Part shown: piece by piece, positions 51,956 through 61,488 of the stretch | Position numbering within the stretch: the stretch's first letter is position 1 | How the letters are laid out: every line of letters starts with the position of its first letter | NCBI GenBank assembly: GCA_022539475.1 | Contig: VCMS01000062.1 | Coordinates: forward strand, 245,120 to 309,119 | Reading direction: 5' to 3' | DNA: 64,000 nucleotides | Origin: Gracilaria domingensis | Lineage: Eukaryota > Rhodophyta > Florideophyceae > Gracilariales > Gracilariaceae | The notes under the pieces: model-generated | Told to the model about the DNA's origin: nothing | Seen by the model: only the letters and a program-made list of their open reading frames with translations | Databases searched by the model: none | Translations under genes and position numbers: made by a program

Positions 51956-52373
51956 GCTACCCAACGGGTTGGGTAACCACTCAGGAGAAAAGCTTTTTTA
52001 GCACAGGCAGTAGCCCTCAGGTTACATTTTGTACGACCTGTATGACCAAATTTACGAAAGACCAGCTGGGTCCCCCGTAATTTTCTGTTTCATGCTTTCA
52101 GCTATCTACGACAGTGTAGTGTCAGCGAGCTGCAGATCGAAGACACTATCAGTACTTCAACGAAGTCCGTGACACAGGTTCGAGTCCTGGCGCACCCCCC
52201 TCCCCGTAGCCTTCCACAGACAGTTACAGAGTCAAGATAGGATCTCCATGGGTGCAAGCTTGGGGTTACGGGCGCTGCAAGCACCAAGGCTCAACAGGTA
52301 GCCACCTTCGTGCGCATTTTGTGAGCTAGAGCCTCGAAAGCTCGAGTCCCAGCTCAGCTTCTTCCCTCTCATT
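51956..52373. other. No gene; tRNA-3'-end-like string
   Basis: CAGGTTCGAGTCCTGGCGC (about 52155-52173) looks like a tRNA T-arm and acceptor strand, but no matching 5' half lies within 100 bp. The rest continues downstream of the copia gag fragment without recognised coding. Confidence 0.3.
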
Positions 52374-52859
52374 TCACCTATATCTCGGAATTGCTTTGAA
52401 TAAGACATCCGACCTGTCTGTCTCCGATATTTCGTACCCAAGGGCTGCAAGTTTTTTCTCTACTTCAGCTAAACGGTTATTGAACTGTGCGTGAGATTCG
52501 CCGCCCCTCAGACGCATAGTGCGGTACTCTTTCAGAAGAGCTTCTATCGAAGCTTGTGCTACTCTTTCATAATTTCGTCTGAGCGAATCCCAGACCTCTT
52601 TCGGATTTCGGCTATTGAGAGAAGACATGGGTTCACCTCTTCCGACTGATGCTCTAATGCGCCTCAAGGCATTGTTGCAATCTCTTCGATATATCTCTCG
52701 CTGATGCCTTCCATCTCTCGGCTTGCTCTTCGATCCACTTACAACTTCCCATAGGCCATTCGCTCGCAGCGATAACTCCATCTGTCTTGACCAGACAAAG
52801 TAGTTCTCCCCATAGAGCGTCGGTACGGATGGTGAGGAGCGATTATTGCTTCGATACAT
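52374..52859 (-). mobile_element. Ty1/copia gag fragment
   Basis: 161 residues from ATG 52857-52859. The N-terminus VPTLYGENYFVWSRQMELSL is the hallmark opening of copia-type gag (UBN2 class), followed by the helical RIRASVGRGEP, NPKEVWDSLRRNYER and EYRTMRLRGGESHAQFNNRL segments. No zinc knuckle, protease, integrase or RT follows. A fossil fragment; the putative LTR lies just upstream. Confidence 0.8.
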
Positions 52860-52906
52860 TCTGAAATCGCGGTACTACGAGTGAGAAAGAGAAAGTGAAA
52901 AACGAT

Positions 52907-53303
52907 TGTAGAAATGCGACGACTCTGTGCAAAGGAATGTGGATTCTGTTCTGAGAAGCGCGGCAGGCATTTATACCAGATTCCGGTGTGCTGAGAAGTC
53001 ACATCTGTTCGCCTCTCCCGAACTGCCGAGGCTAATATGGGTTGTTCATCCCCTCCACATGGGTTACAGCATTGCGCCAGCGCGGAACATGGCGAGCAAC
53101 AAGTCCTAGAAGCGGATCTAAAGTTTTAAATCCGCCCCTCCACATACGCTTGGAATCCGTTCTGCGGCGTGTTTTGGGTCAGCCGAAGAAGCATCATCGT
53201 CGCGGTCCAATGAGCGGTTCCATGCTGGACGTACTTGGTGAAATATGCCCGTGCTGGCAACGTGCATGTGGTGCGCACTGTAACTGTTACCCTTGGTACC
53301 ACA
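52907..53303 (-). repeat. Putative LTR upstream of the copia gag fragment
   Basis: About 397 bp, opening TGTAGAAATG and closing GGTACCACA in plus reading. A TATAAAT box on the minus strand (about 52970) points at the gag start 50 bp beyond its end. A diverged direct copy lies at about 59490-59805. Confidence 0.45.
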
Positions 53304-53987
53304 TATGACACGCGGTGCCCCAAGCTTTCCGCGATTGTACGACTATCAAAAACAAAAATAATAAAAATATAGATTTGTAGTGCAAATAATTTGCTATTGC
53401 TAATGGAGTTTCCACGTGGGCCATCATCTTATTTCGAGTATGAAATACGAGGGTTTGCATCCGTATTGAAAAAGCAGTTACAATTCTTGGAAATATATGG
53501 CGATTTACCTCGCGTTACTTCGCAATTTCGCCTTTTCTGTGCGTGTTGTCGGCGCAAGAGGTCGGGACGATGCTCGTTTGGGAGGTGGTAGGGCACGCGG
53601 TGAGGCTCAGCCGACCACGCGTGGCGGCCGCCGATATCAGTTCGGCTGCTATAAACAAATTACTAAAAGTTCTAGTCTTGTCAAACCTTGCAAAGTTGTT
53701 TCTGACGTCGAATCGAACTGCACAGTAAAAGCCCAACAACGCCCGAGTTCGCCGCCTTCAAGACGGATGTTGATAGGGCGACACTGGGGCGCACGGTGGC
53801 GGCCCACAGGTGTTGCTGGATGCGTAACGGACTTACGGCTCTGGAGTGGAGCTGCGTCATGTACGGTCAAGACACTGGCGTAAAACATACGTTTCCTTAT
53901 TAGATTAGAGACGCAGATTGATAGCCAACACTGGACTACACAGAGAGCTACCACTCCCGAATCTAAGCATTCCCGCCTGTCGCTGCC
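53304..53987. other. Left flank of the Mutator-like element
   Basis: No recognised gene. A plus-strand frame of 128 residues (53497-53883, ATG start) is Arg/Gly/Ser-rich without motif. Confidence 0.3.
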
Positions 53988-53996
53988 ACCAGCGGA

Positions 53997-54433
53997 ACTT
54001 GACCTTAACCTCCCTACAATGTACGTGACCATGCTCCGTGTACCACCAGTAGCCCCTTGTCATGTGGAGCGTGTCAGGCTGCTTCTCGTGCTGCCTGACG
54101 TCTGCCTGACACAGAACGCAAGAGCAGCGTCGGCCGCACAACAGACTGGCAATCAGCCGGCATTGCCGGCCAAGAAACAGCACGTGCGTTTGTCATTGCC
54201 GGCGGCGGCCGAAAGATCGGCACGTGCGTGTCTCATTTCCGGCGACGACCGAAAGCTCGCAGTTGCGTACCGCCACCTCCCGAACAATGTCGCGTTCAGA
54301 AATTCATACTGCTCCCCACAGCCGCTGTTCCGCAGTACTTGCGCTTCTGAAAACAACTGTGCCTCTCAAAGCTCTTCGATGGCTCTCCGAGACAGCTGTG
54401 CCGCTTCAGCTGCTGATTCAGAGCCGTGGCACT
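53997..54433 (+). repeat. Left terminal inverted repeat of the MULE
   Basis: 437 bp, GC-rich, with GGCCGGCAATGCCGG-type small palindromes (GCCGGCATTGCCGGC). It contains a 148-residue chance frame that recurs in the right repeat. Confidence 0.95.
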
Positions 54434-55301
54434 CTTTGATTCCTTTCTGTTCCTTCGGAGAGTAATTGCGCAAACTAGATGTTCACGGGTACACTTGCAC
54501 TTCAGATTGAGATTATTGAGGTTTTTTGTTCTACTTCATCTGTTAGAACAAAGTTTTGTTATCTATCGGCACAGAAAAGCCCGCCGTACGCTCACCAAGA
54601 CCTTTCTGTCGTTCAACAAAGGGTTACAGTAAGCCAATTTTTTACTTGAGTATGTATTGCCATCGAGAGATTTCCGTGTACATCGCATCGCTTTCTGGCT
54701 ATTTAACCTCTTTACTACACAACAAAGTCAGTGAGGTATTTATTAATAACTGTTCTAAGCGTGCTTTATTGCAATGATATTTGTCTTGTGGTTTGCTTTG
54801 GAAAGCTTCTTGCATCACTGCAATTGTTTGCGTAACATTTTTCTAGGAATCCATTGATGACTATGATTCTAGAAATGATGTAATAGCGTTTTTCAAGGTC
54901 TTGTACGCATAACAACTACAAAGAAAAGTCGAAAGTCGCTTCTATTTGTGTATTTGTTTGGTTTGGAAACGGGTGTGAGGGAATTCAAACTCTGTCAGAG
55001 AGCCATTGTACCATGTAGGCTGTGTTCTTCTTTCATTCAATAGCAAAGAGAAGGTGGATGATGCTGGTTTTCAGTGTTAGTTTCTAGTAGGTGAATATTC
55101 TCTCGGATATCGGAGCTGATATTTTTTCATGTTACTGCTTCGTAAAGTGGAGAAGAATCGCAAAGCACAAAACATTCTTTGGCTTATTTTTCTGTTGTAT
55201 TCTCGACTTGGATATCGTTTTACGGAGCAAAAGAAGTTCGCAAATCATGGGGCAGCTGTGCTATGATCGGCGTCTCAAGCGGAACATAAAAAGTGAAATT
55301 G
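54434..55301. other. MULE interior, 3' side of the transposase
   Basis: AT-rich; only short frames. No second element gene recognised. Confidence 0.3.
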
Positions 55302-57785
55302 TTAAGGCAAGCGAAGAGTGTTCATATTTCCCCATGTCTTTGGCATCTTTCTTGCGCTTATACTGTTTTCTACGTCTCTTTTGTATTGGAAGAGACCCTG
55401 CAGAACATTTCTAAGTCTTTGACATTGCCCGGCCGCCGCTGAAGAATCTCGGAGACGTGACAAGTGCACTGTTGTCCACTGCAAGAGCTTGTCTAGTTCA
55501 TCAGGAGTAGATTCTTGAGCAGCCACAATAATCTCAGTTGAATCTTCACGAAGCAAAAGGGGGTCAATTGCCGCTTGACCGCTTATGTCAAGTTCATACG
55601 GAGCTTCGATATCATCTTGAGTGATGTTCCCTAGTAACTGCATATCATTCTCCTCTGTAAACTTCGGTGCGAATCTGTTGTTTTCTCTTGCAAACTGTAA
55701 AAAAGGCGGCCGTCGACTACGGACAATACATCGATATTCAGGGCACTGCATCTCTTGCACAAGATGCTTGCAAAACATAAACCGACTCGTTAAGTATCCC
55801 ATGCAGGAGCACTTCCATTCAGATTTTGACGTTGAATATGTATGATTATGTTCGGCCTTCGATGCTTTCAGCCATTCATGGACAAATCCTTTCCACCAGC
55901 ATGGCTTTTTCTGGCCATTGAGAAGTGCCTCCGAGTCCAATTTGTACTTAGACAAAAACTTTTTGTCTATAATGTGCACCAAAAAGTCCACTCGTGGTCG
56001 GTTAAAATCCCGAAGGTAAAGCCTTTTGAGAACACGCCAGTGACTTTCGACCAGCATGGTCGTCTTCGCAATTGGAACAAAACCTGGGTGCCTCCTTCCC
56101 CACTTTGAGAACCAAACCGTAGTATACCAATTCTCTGAGAAGTACTCCTTCAACTCGATTCGCATTGCACATAGAGTAAACATTTCACTCTGGCAAAACA
56201 TACGAATTGTTTCCAAAGTCCCAGCCACAAAAAAGGGATGCATGTGATAATGCTTTGTAATCATGGACATAATGTCTTGCTCCAGTTTGTTGTCATACAA
56301 AATATCGTTCGTTTTTCGTAACTCTTGTATCTTTCTCTTGATCGCCCTCTTCATGTGCCAAAGGCATATAGAAGGTTGGATTTTGAATACAAGGAAAATG
56401 GCAGAGAGCTGAGCTTTTTCTTTGTCTGAAAAGAAGAACAATGGCTTAACGTGGGGCAGAGCGGACTTGAAAGCGGTCATGAAATCAATCAAAGTCTTCT
56501 TACGATATCCATCTGCCATTTCTCCAGCTTTTGGGGAATGTAGTAACAGATACGCTAATGGAAACCCAGTCCCCAGAACGGAGCCAATAACTACAAACAG
56601 TTCTATGCCAGAACTGTTGGTTTTGTATGTTGAATCGATCAAGAGTTCGACCACCTTTCTCTGGGATGACAACTGTTTTCCAACCTTGGTTACGAATCCG
56701 ATTGCAAATGGAGCGGCTTGGGTATATAGCATTTCAATATTCTCCGAATTGTTTACCATAGATATAGCTGAAGCTCGCGGATCCATGGAATTCTTGGTAA
56801 CCTTTTCCATTTCTTTGCACCATAAATAGTAAACCTCTTGGTACTTTATGTGGCATTTGTACTTTCTGCGCAACATTTCGCAAATAAGAAAGGGAGAGAG
56901 TCCTGTTCCAAAGTGTAGTGATATTTCTCTCTGTATTCCGGGGAGTCTGGTTCGTAGTTGCAGAAAGCTTTGCGGCTTTTCATGATGTATCTCATGCTTG
57001 ATTTTTGCATTTGGAGTATTTTGTTGCCCATAAAGAAACGATAAAGATCCGCCGCAATCCACCTCCTTCTTCGAAGTCCGTAAGCGTTTTGCAGGTCGTG
57101 AGGGATTAACAGGCTTTGTGCGCCTTTGACTGCAAATATATGATTCTGACTTTCGGGAGCATGAACTCTTTTGATGAACAATATACTCATAGCCTTCAAC
57201 CTTTTTCAGAAGTTCAATAAATTGCGTTTGTGCGCTTTGAGTGTCTTGATTGTCAACAATAACTGATAGATCAAAGAGTGCATCAAAGCTTTTGCATTCA
57301 ACCTCGATTGAAAAGGAAATATGACGAGAGGCCTCCCAAGATGTCCTGTAAAGGTGTATAAAATCGCTCTCCGACAGTCCTTTACACAAAATCTTCATTG
57401 TGATAAGAGCTGGTACCTCCATAATTTTTCTCTGCCGCCAGCAGCGAAAACATCTCTTCGTTAACGAAAATGTTTCAGTTGAGATGAAACAATCAGTGGA
57501 AAATATCTTGCCGCACGAGGTGCAGCAAGATGAAGCAAAACTACGCAGTTTTGATGCGCACCAGTATTGCATAGTGTCCCGTAGACCCAGATAAAGTGCG
57601 GTAAATACATTTTCATCAATACTGATCTCTTGGCTATCGTCAAACACGGCAGAGTATACGTCATGTACTTCGGACGGTGAGATCTGCAATAAGCAGACGA
57701 GAACACTAATCACGTCTTCGTAAGATGGCAGCGTTTCGAAATGGTCATGATAGACAACTTTAGGGTTAGTTGGAGACCAATCCAT
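55302..57785 (-). CDS. MULE transposase with SWIM zinc finger
   Basis: 827 residues from ATG 57785 (MDWSPTNPKVV), unbroken. An N-terminal Cys-rich cluster lies at about 87-116 (CCTSCGKIF..., CFRCW) and a basic DNA-binding-like region at about 207-245. The MULE catalytic core follows: D384 (ELLIDSTYKTN), D454 (FFFSDKEKAQL), the CxxH motif C474/H477 (SICLWHMKR) and E580 (TTMLVESHWRVL). A SWIM zinc finger CxC...CxH uses C659, C661, C672 and H674 (WKCSCMGYLT, FMFCKHLVQ). The acidic C-terminus ends at 827. The family excises and inserts DNA at 9-bp staggered cuts, which agrees with the duplication seen. Host co-option is unlikely because it sits inside matched terminal repeats. Confidence 0.93.
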   Translation of the reverse strand: MDWSPTNPKVVYHDHFETLPSYEDVISVLVCLLQISPSEVHDVYSAVFDDSQEISIDENVFTALYLGLRDTMQYWCASKLRSFASSCCTSCGKIFSTDCFISTETFSLTKRCFRCWRQRKIMEVPALITMKILCKGLSESDFIHLYRTSWEASRHISFSIEVECKSFDALFDLSVIVDNQDTQSAQTQFIELLKKVEGYEYIVHQKSSCSRKSESYICSQRRTKPVNPSRPAKRLRTSKKEVDCGGSLSFLYGQQNTPNAKIKHEIHHEKPQSFLQLRTRLPGIQREISLHFGTGLSPFLICEMLRRKYKCHIKYQEVYYLWCKEMEKVTKNSMDPRASAISMVNNSENIEMLYTQAAPFAIGFVTKVGKQLSSQRKVVELLIDSTYKTNSSGIELFVVIGSVLGTGFPLAYLLLHSPKAGEMADGYRKKTLIDFMTAFKSALPHVKPLFFFSDKEKAQLSAIFLVFKIQPSICLWHMKRAIKRKIQELRKTNDILYDNKLEQDIMSMITKHYHMHPFFVAGTLETIRMFCQSEMFTLCAMRIELKEYFSENWYTTVWFSKWGRRHPGFVPIAKTTMLVESHWRVLKRLYLRDFNRPRVDFLVHIIDKKFLSKYKLDSEALLNGQKKPCWWKGFVHEWLKASKAEHNHTYSTSKSEWKCSCMGYLTSRFMFCKHLVQEMQCPEYRCIVRSRRPPFLQFARENNRFAPKFTEENDMQLLGNITQDDIEAPYELDISGQAAIDPLLLREDSTEIIVAAQESTPDELDKLLQWTTVHLSRLRDSSAAAGQCQRLRNVLQGLFQYKRDVENSISARKMPKTWGNMNTLRLP

Positions 57786-58911
57786 ATAACGTTATCCAGT
57801 AGAGAATGTAAAAGAGTCGAACTCAATTGGAGTCAAACAGAAGGAAACGTTCGTGCTTTGACAAGGTATTTGGTCCTTAGGAATTCTGTCACACTTTACT
57901 TTTGTGCCTTCATTTCGGCAGTGCGCTCGGCAACATGTACTCTAACACGACATGCAACGCATCGCTTTCTGAGCAGTGAGAAATTTGGGGACAGAAATAT
58001 CTCTGTCACACAAACATTTGTTCGTAACAAGAACGGTAGTAAATCAGTAGCACGAACACTTCGATGGTTCAGTGACCAAATACTTCTTTCAAATGATCTA
58101 AAATAGAAACGATGTATGATGTAAACATAGCAGAAACCACTTGAGGGGTTCCCTTTGTAGCAATACGTCAGGCACAAAGAGCTTAGACAGAATGAGTGCG
58201 TCAACAGCAGCATCGACGCCAACGACAGAGAGTGCAAATTCCACGACATAACAGAATACTAAATCATAGCTGGTAGAGTCTGCACCATGCGGTATAAAAC
58301 AAAACCTCAAATGCGCCCGTGTATCAATCATCATCGCCGTTCCTTCGAATGATTTCACCGATACAAACAAAATATATTCGTACCAACATAATAAACAACC
58401 ATTGAACAGCTCCGAAATGTTGAAGATTTCTTGCATGTAGAGAGAGTTTTTTGGCACGGTTTTTTTCGCAGAAAAGAAAAAAGTATACGAAGAACAGATA
58501 TGTTCTCATGATGTCTTTCAGAACCAATTAAAGCATTTTGGAGTCACAAAAAGGTATAAATGATATTCTGATAGTGCCAGAGGAAAATCAGGAAGCTAAA
58601 GGTTGATGCAGGTCGTCAGACTACTCTCCCTTCTTCATGATGTCATTGAACAGGCACCCTCTGCTTGTCGATACTTCAAATCCTTTAAAACGAAAACATG
58701 TAATGAGACAGTAAGACAAGATCAAAGTTAGAAATCAATCTGTTAGAAAGAAATGAGCACATTATATTCAAGACACTTACCCTCAACTATTGCGATTTCA
58801 AAGTAAAGAATTATGACGAATGAATACTACAAAAGATGCAGAATGACAGAGCTCGAGAACACTAGTCCGTGCTGCGCTGTCAAGTACCCAAAAGAAAAAC
58901 AAAGAACAAAA
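57786..58911. other. MULE interior, 5' side of the transposase
   Basis: Presumed promoter side. Two overlapping minus-strand frames (58098-58457, 58324-58527) are hydrophobic and lack motifs; a second element gene cannot be excluded. Confidence 0.3.
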
Positions 58912-59348
58912 AGTGCCCCGGCTCTGATTCAGCAGCTGAAGCGGCACAGCTGTCTCGGAGAGCCATCGAAGAGCTTTGACAGGCATAGTTGTTTTCAGAA
59001 GCGCAGGTACCGCGGAACAGCGGCTGTGGGGAGCAGTATGAATTTCTGAACGCGACATTGTTTGGGAGGTGGCAGTACGCAACTGCGAGCTTTCGGTCGT
59101 TGCCGGAAATGAGACACGCACGTGCCGATCTTTCGGCCGCCGCCGGCAATGACAAACGCACGTGCTGTTTCTTGGCCGGCAATGCCGGCTGATTGCCAGT
59201 CTGTTGTGCGGCCGACGCTGCTCTTGCGTTCTGTGTCAGGCAGACGTCAGGCAGCACGAGAAGCAGCCTGACACGCTCCACATGACAAGGGGCTACTGGT
59301 GGTACTCGGAGCATGGTCACGTACATTGTAGGGAGGATAAGGTCAAGT
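58912..59348 (-). repeat. Right terminal inverted repeat of the MULE
   Basis: Inverted copy of 53997-54433. Confidence 0.95.
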
Positions 59349-59489
59349 ACCAGCGGATGCCGTCGTCAACGGCGCATCCAGCGCATCAGCCGCTGTTGGA
59401 AAACACCGCGCAAGATGCAAAAAGTACCCCTGGCTCTCCCTCGACGGTCCCAATCGAACCCGCCTGGGTCTGCGACCGATCGATCTCAA

Positions 59490-59805
59490 ATTTGCTGAGA
59501 TGGAGCATCAGCTTTCCTCGGTTGATGCGAGTTGTTCGCTTCTACACGATTTGTAACGCTGCGCCAGCACGGAACCTTAGGCGCGGCACGTTCGAGAGGA
59601 TTCTTTCTAGATGCTAGCTTTCAATCCGCAGCCCGACGTACGCGTGGAAATCGTTCTGCGGCTTGTGAGAGAGAGACTTCGCAAAGACGTCCATGTTGTC
59701 GCAAGTGTCCGAAATCCGCTGAGGCAATAGTGCACGATTACAATCTGGCACTGCTGGCAACGTGTGCGAGCTGTATGGAGAGTACAAGAGGTACACGTAG
59801 TAGAC
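59490..59805. repeat. Diverged copy of the copia-side LTR-like repeat
   Basis: In the same orientation it repeats blocks of 52907-53303, such as GTTGTTC, TGCGCCAGC.CGGAAC, TTCTGCGGC and GCTGGCAACGTG. Decayed; possibly a solo LTR or the partner end of the same element split by the MULE. Confidence 0.4.
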
Positions 59806-60286
59806 CGCCTCGTCGTCATCTGGTTTGAAATATAGTTTGCTTTTTTATCTTTCACTCAAAATCAAGCACGGCGAAATTCGGGAACTGCAGACAAATTACA
59901 GTTTAATTTGTTCAAATCTATATTTGGCTAGCCTAGCCCCTTTCCATTCGTTACTTCTAAAACTGCGACGAGGTTCTCTATTACGCACGCAAACCGCACT
60001 ATGTACACTAAGCCTTTCGCACGCACTACGCTCTCGTAAGCATTTTCCCCTTCTCCCTTGTGTTGCCAAATCGAGACACAGGACTTCCCAACCTTTTTCG
60101 AACCCCTCGGCGAAATAGGTCGTTCGCACGGGAGAGACTTTCACAAACTCAGAGTTGTAAGTCCATGGGAACCTCCATCCAGCTCGCAACCGTGGAAGCC
60201 GTGATTCTTGTTGTAGCCGCAAAGCATTCACCCACTCATCCGCATTGCTTATCGTGTCGTCAATAACAGCCAGACCGAAGAGCTTC
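59806..60286. other. 3' flank of the LPMO gene
   Basis: A minus-strand frame (59896-60231) is open across most of this and reads on into the LPMO end in another phase (LRLQQESRLPRLRAGWRFPW). It shows no known motif. Confidence 0.3.
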
Positions 60287-61339
60287 TCAAGATCCCATGT
60301 TGTCCAAAGGAACAGGACTCATTTCGGCCCTCCCAGCCTCGTCGTCGACAACCGTTACAGGATCACCCGCTGGGTTCGGAAACGCCTGTACCGGGGCAGC
60401 ACTGCTTCCATCTGACGTAATCTGCACATCGGCACACGTCCAGAATTCTTCAGGAACCAAGTCACCGCCGCATTCAGCCATATCGGCACGGTATGTTCCG
60501 CGACCGCCTCCGTCAGATTCGCACGTGGTGCCGAACGGGAAGTTGTAGTTGACAATGTAGTCCTTGAAGCCTCTCGGGGCACACGAGTTGGCTGTGGCCC
60601 AATACCACTGTATCACGCAATGGTTGCACTCAACATTAGCCGGCAATTGATAGCGCATGGTGCCAGACTCACCACCGACGATGTGGATGCCAACGTGACC
60701 CGTGTTGCGACACGGCACATACCAACGTCCTGGATATGCGGCGTCGATGGGCCCGCACTCGTGGATGGTCGCATCTGACGGATTCTCGCATGCGGGGTGC
60801 GGCACCCGGTTGAGCTTCACGCAGTTGTTGTTCACAAAGCAACTGGCGTCCAGGTCAGATTTGCCGCACGCATCCAGGCTGCACAAGAAGAACTCGAAGT
60901 ATCCATTGTGGTTGGTATCAATCTCAGCGACGAAATCAACCTGAGCGCCTCTTTGCCAATTGGTTACAATTGGCACGTTGGCGTACGGCATGAACGCACC
61001 ACCGATCATATGATCGACCTGTCCCTTTGGATCTCCACACAGACCCGCACGGTCAGCGGTGCCGAAATAGTCTAGAGTGGGTTCGTACACCCTCCAGCCG
61101 TTGGGAGGAAGATTGGCTTTGACCGTGGCTACAGTTCCACCATTGAGGCAATGTGCACAGTGATCGACGATCGTGTCCGGGATATCCAGGTCGAAGCCGC
61201 ACTTGACGGACTTGTATGCCGCTCGCTGGCGGGGAAGGCACATCATGCCGTGTGAGGCGACAATCGAAATCAAGGAGGCCCATAGCAGCGTGCAGAGCAA
61301 GGCACAAGGGGTTGATTTGGGAGAGCTCACGGCGTTCAT
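60287..61339 (-). CDS. Secreted AA15-type lytic polysaccharide monooxygenase (LPMO)
   Basis: A 350-residue precursor from ATG 61339 (MNAVSSPKST); the frame beyond opens only with TTG. A signal peptide of 29 residues with a hydrophobic core (LLCTLLWASLISIVAS) would be cut just before H30, giving the N-terminal His of a copper histidine brace (HGMMCLPRQRAAY). The second brace His is probably H144 in IDTNHNGYFEFFLC, and the core ends with VPEEFWTCADVQI (F299). Also seen are LCGDPKGQ, IQWYWATANSC and some 20 Cys for disulfides. AA15 enzymes oxidatively cleave cellulose or chitin outside the cell. A 43-residue Pro/Asp-rich tail follows the domain; there is no carbohydrate-binding module. A TATA box lies about 145 bp upstream. 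No introns visible. Substrate unknown. Confidence 0.85.
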   Translation of the reverse strand: MNAVSSPKSTPCALLCTLLWASLISIVASHGMMCLPRQRAAYKSVKCGFDLDIPDTIVDHCAHCLNGGTVATVKANLPPNGWRVYEPTLDYFGTADRAGLCGDPKGQVDHMIGGAFMPYANVPIVTNWQRGAQVDFVAEIDTNHNGYFEFFLCSLDACGKSDLDASCFVNNNCVKLNRVPHPACENPSDATIHECGPIDAAYPGRWYVPCRNTGHVGIHIVGGESGTMRYQLPANVECNHCVIQWYWATANSCAPRGFKDYIVNYNFPFGTTCESDGGGRGTYRADMAECGGDLVPEEFWTCADVQITSDGSSAAPVQAFPNPAGDPVTVVDDEAGRAEMSPVPLDNMGS

Positions 61340-61481
61340 CGTGATGAGTATGGGAGGGATGAGAAAAAAAGGGGGAATCAAGGCTGGGCGACCAGAAGTC
61401 AGTTGCTGCTCGAAGTGAATGAAGAGCAAGAAGATGCTGGGGGGATGGTAGGGAGGGAGGTTCTGGTTCAAGCAGCCTAAG

Positions 61482-61488
61482 TTTTATA
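61482..61488 (-). promoter_or_regulatory. TATA box of the LPMO gene
   Basis: TATAAAA on the minus strand, about 143 bp upstream of the ATG, implying a leader of roughly 110 bases. Confidence 0.55.

Larger units (their letters stand above)
53997..59348 (-). mobile_element. Mutator-like element (MULE) with long terminal inverted repeats
   Basis: 5352 bp, bounded by a perfect 9-bp duplication ACCAGCGGA (53988-53996 and 59349-59357), the hallmark length for Mutator-like elements. Inverted repeats of about 437 bp open ACTTGACCTTA at both ends and differ at about 11 positions (about 97.5% identical). Inside is one intact transposase gene on the minus strand, with about 0.9-1.1 kb of DNA on each side. 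Nothing visible prevents it from being active. Confidence 0.95.

Noticed and set aside
52140-52180. tRNA gene
   Set aside because: A T-arm-like string and acceptor strand are present, but no D-arm, anticodon arm or matching 5' acceptor strand lies upstream.
54019-54465. 148-residue frame repeated in both MULE ends as a gene pair
   Set aside because: It lies wholly inside the terminal inverted repeats and has no start context or motif; chance frame in a GC-rich repeat.
54990-55030. tRNA-like T-arm on the minus strand near the MULE interior
   Set aside because: Only a loose match; cloverleaf cannot be completed.
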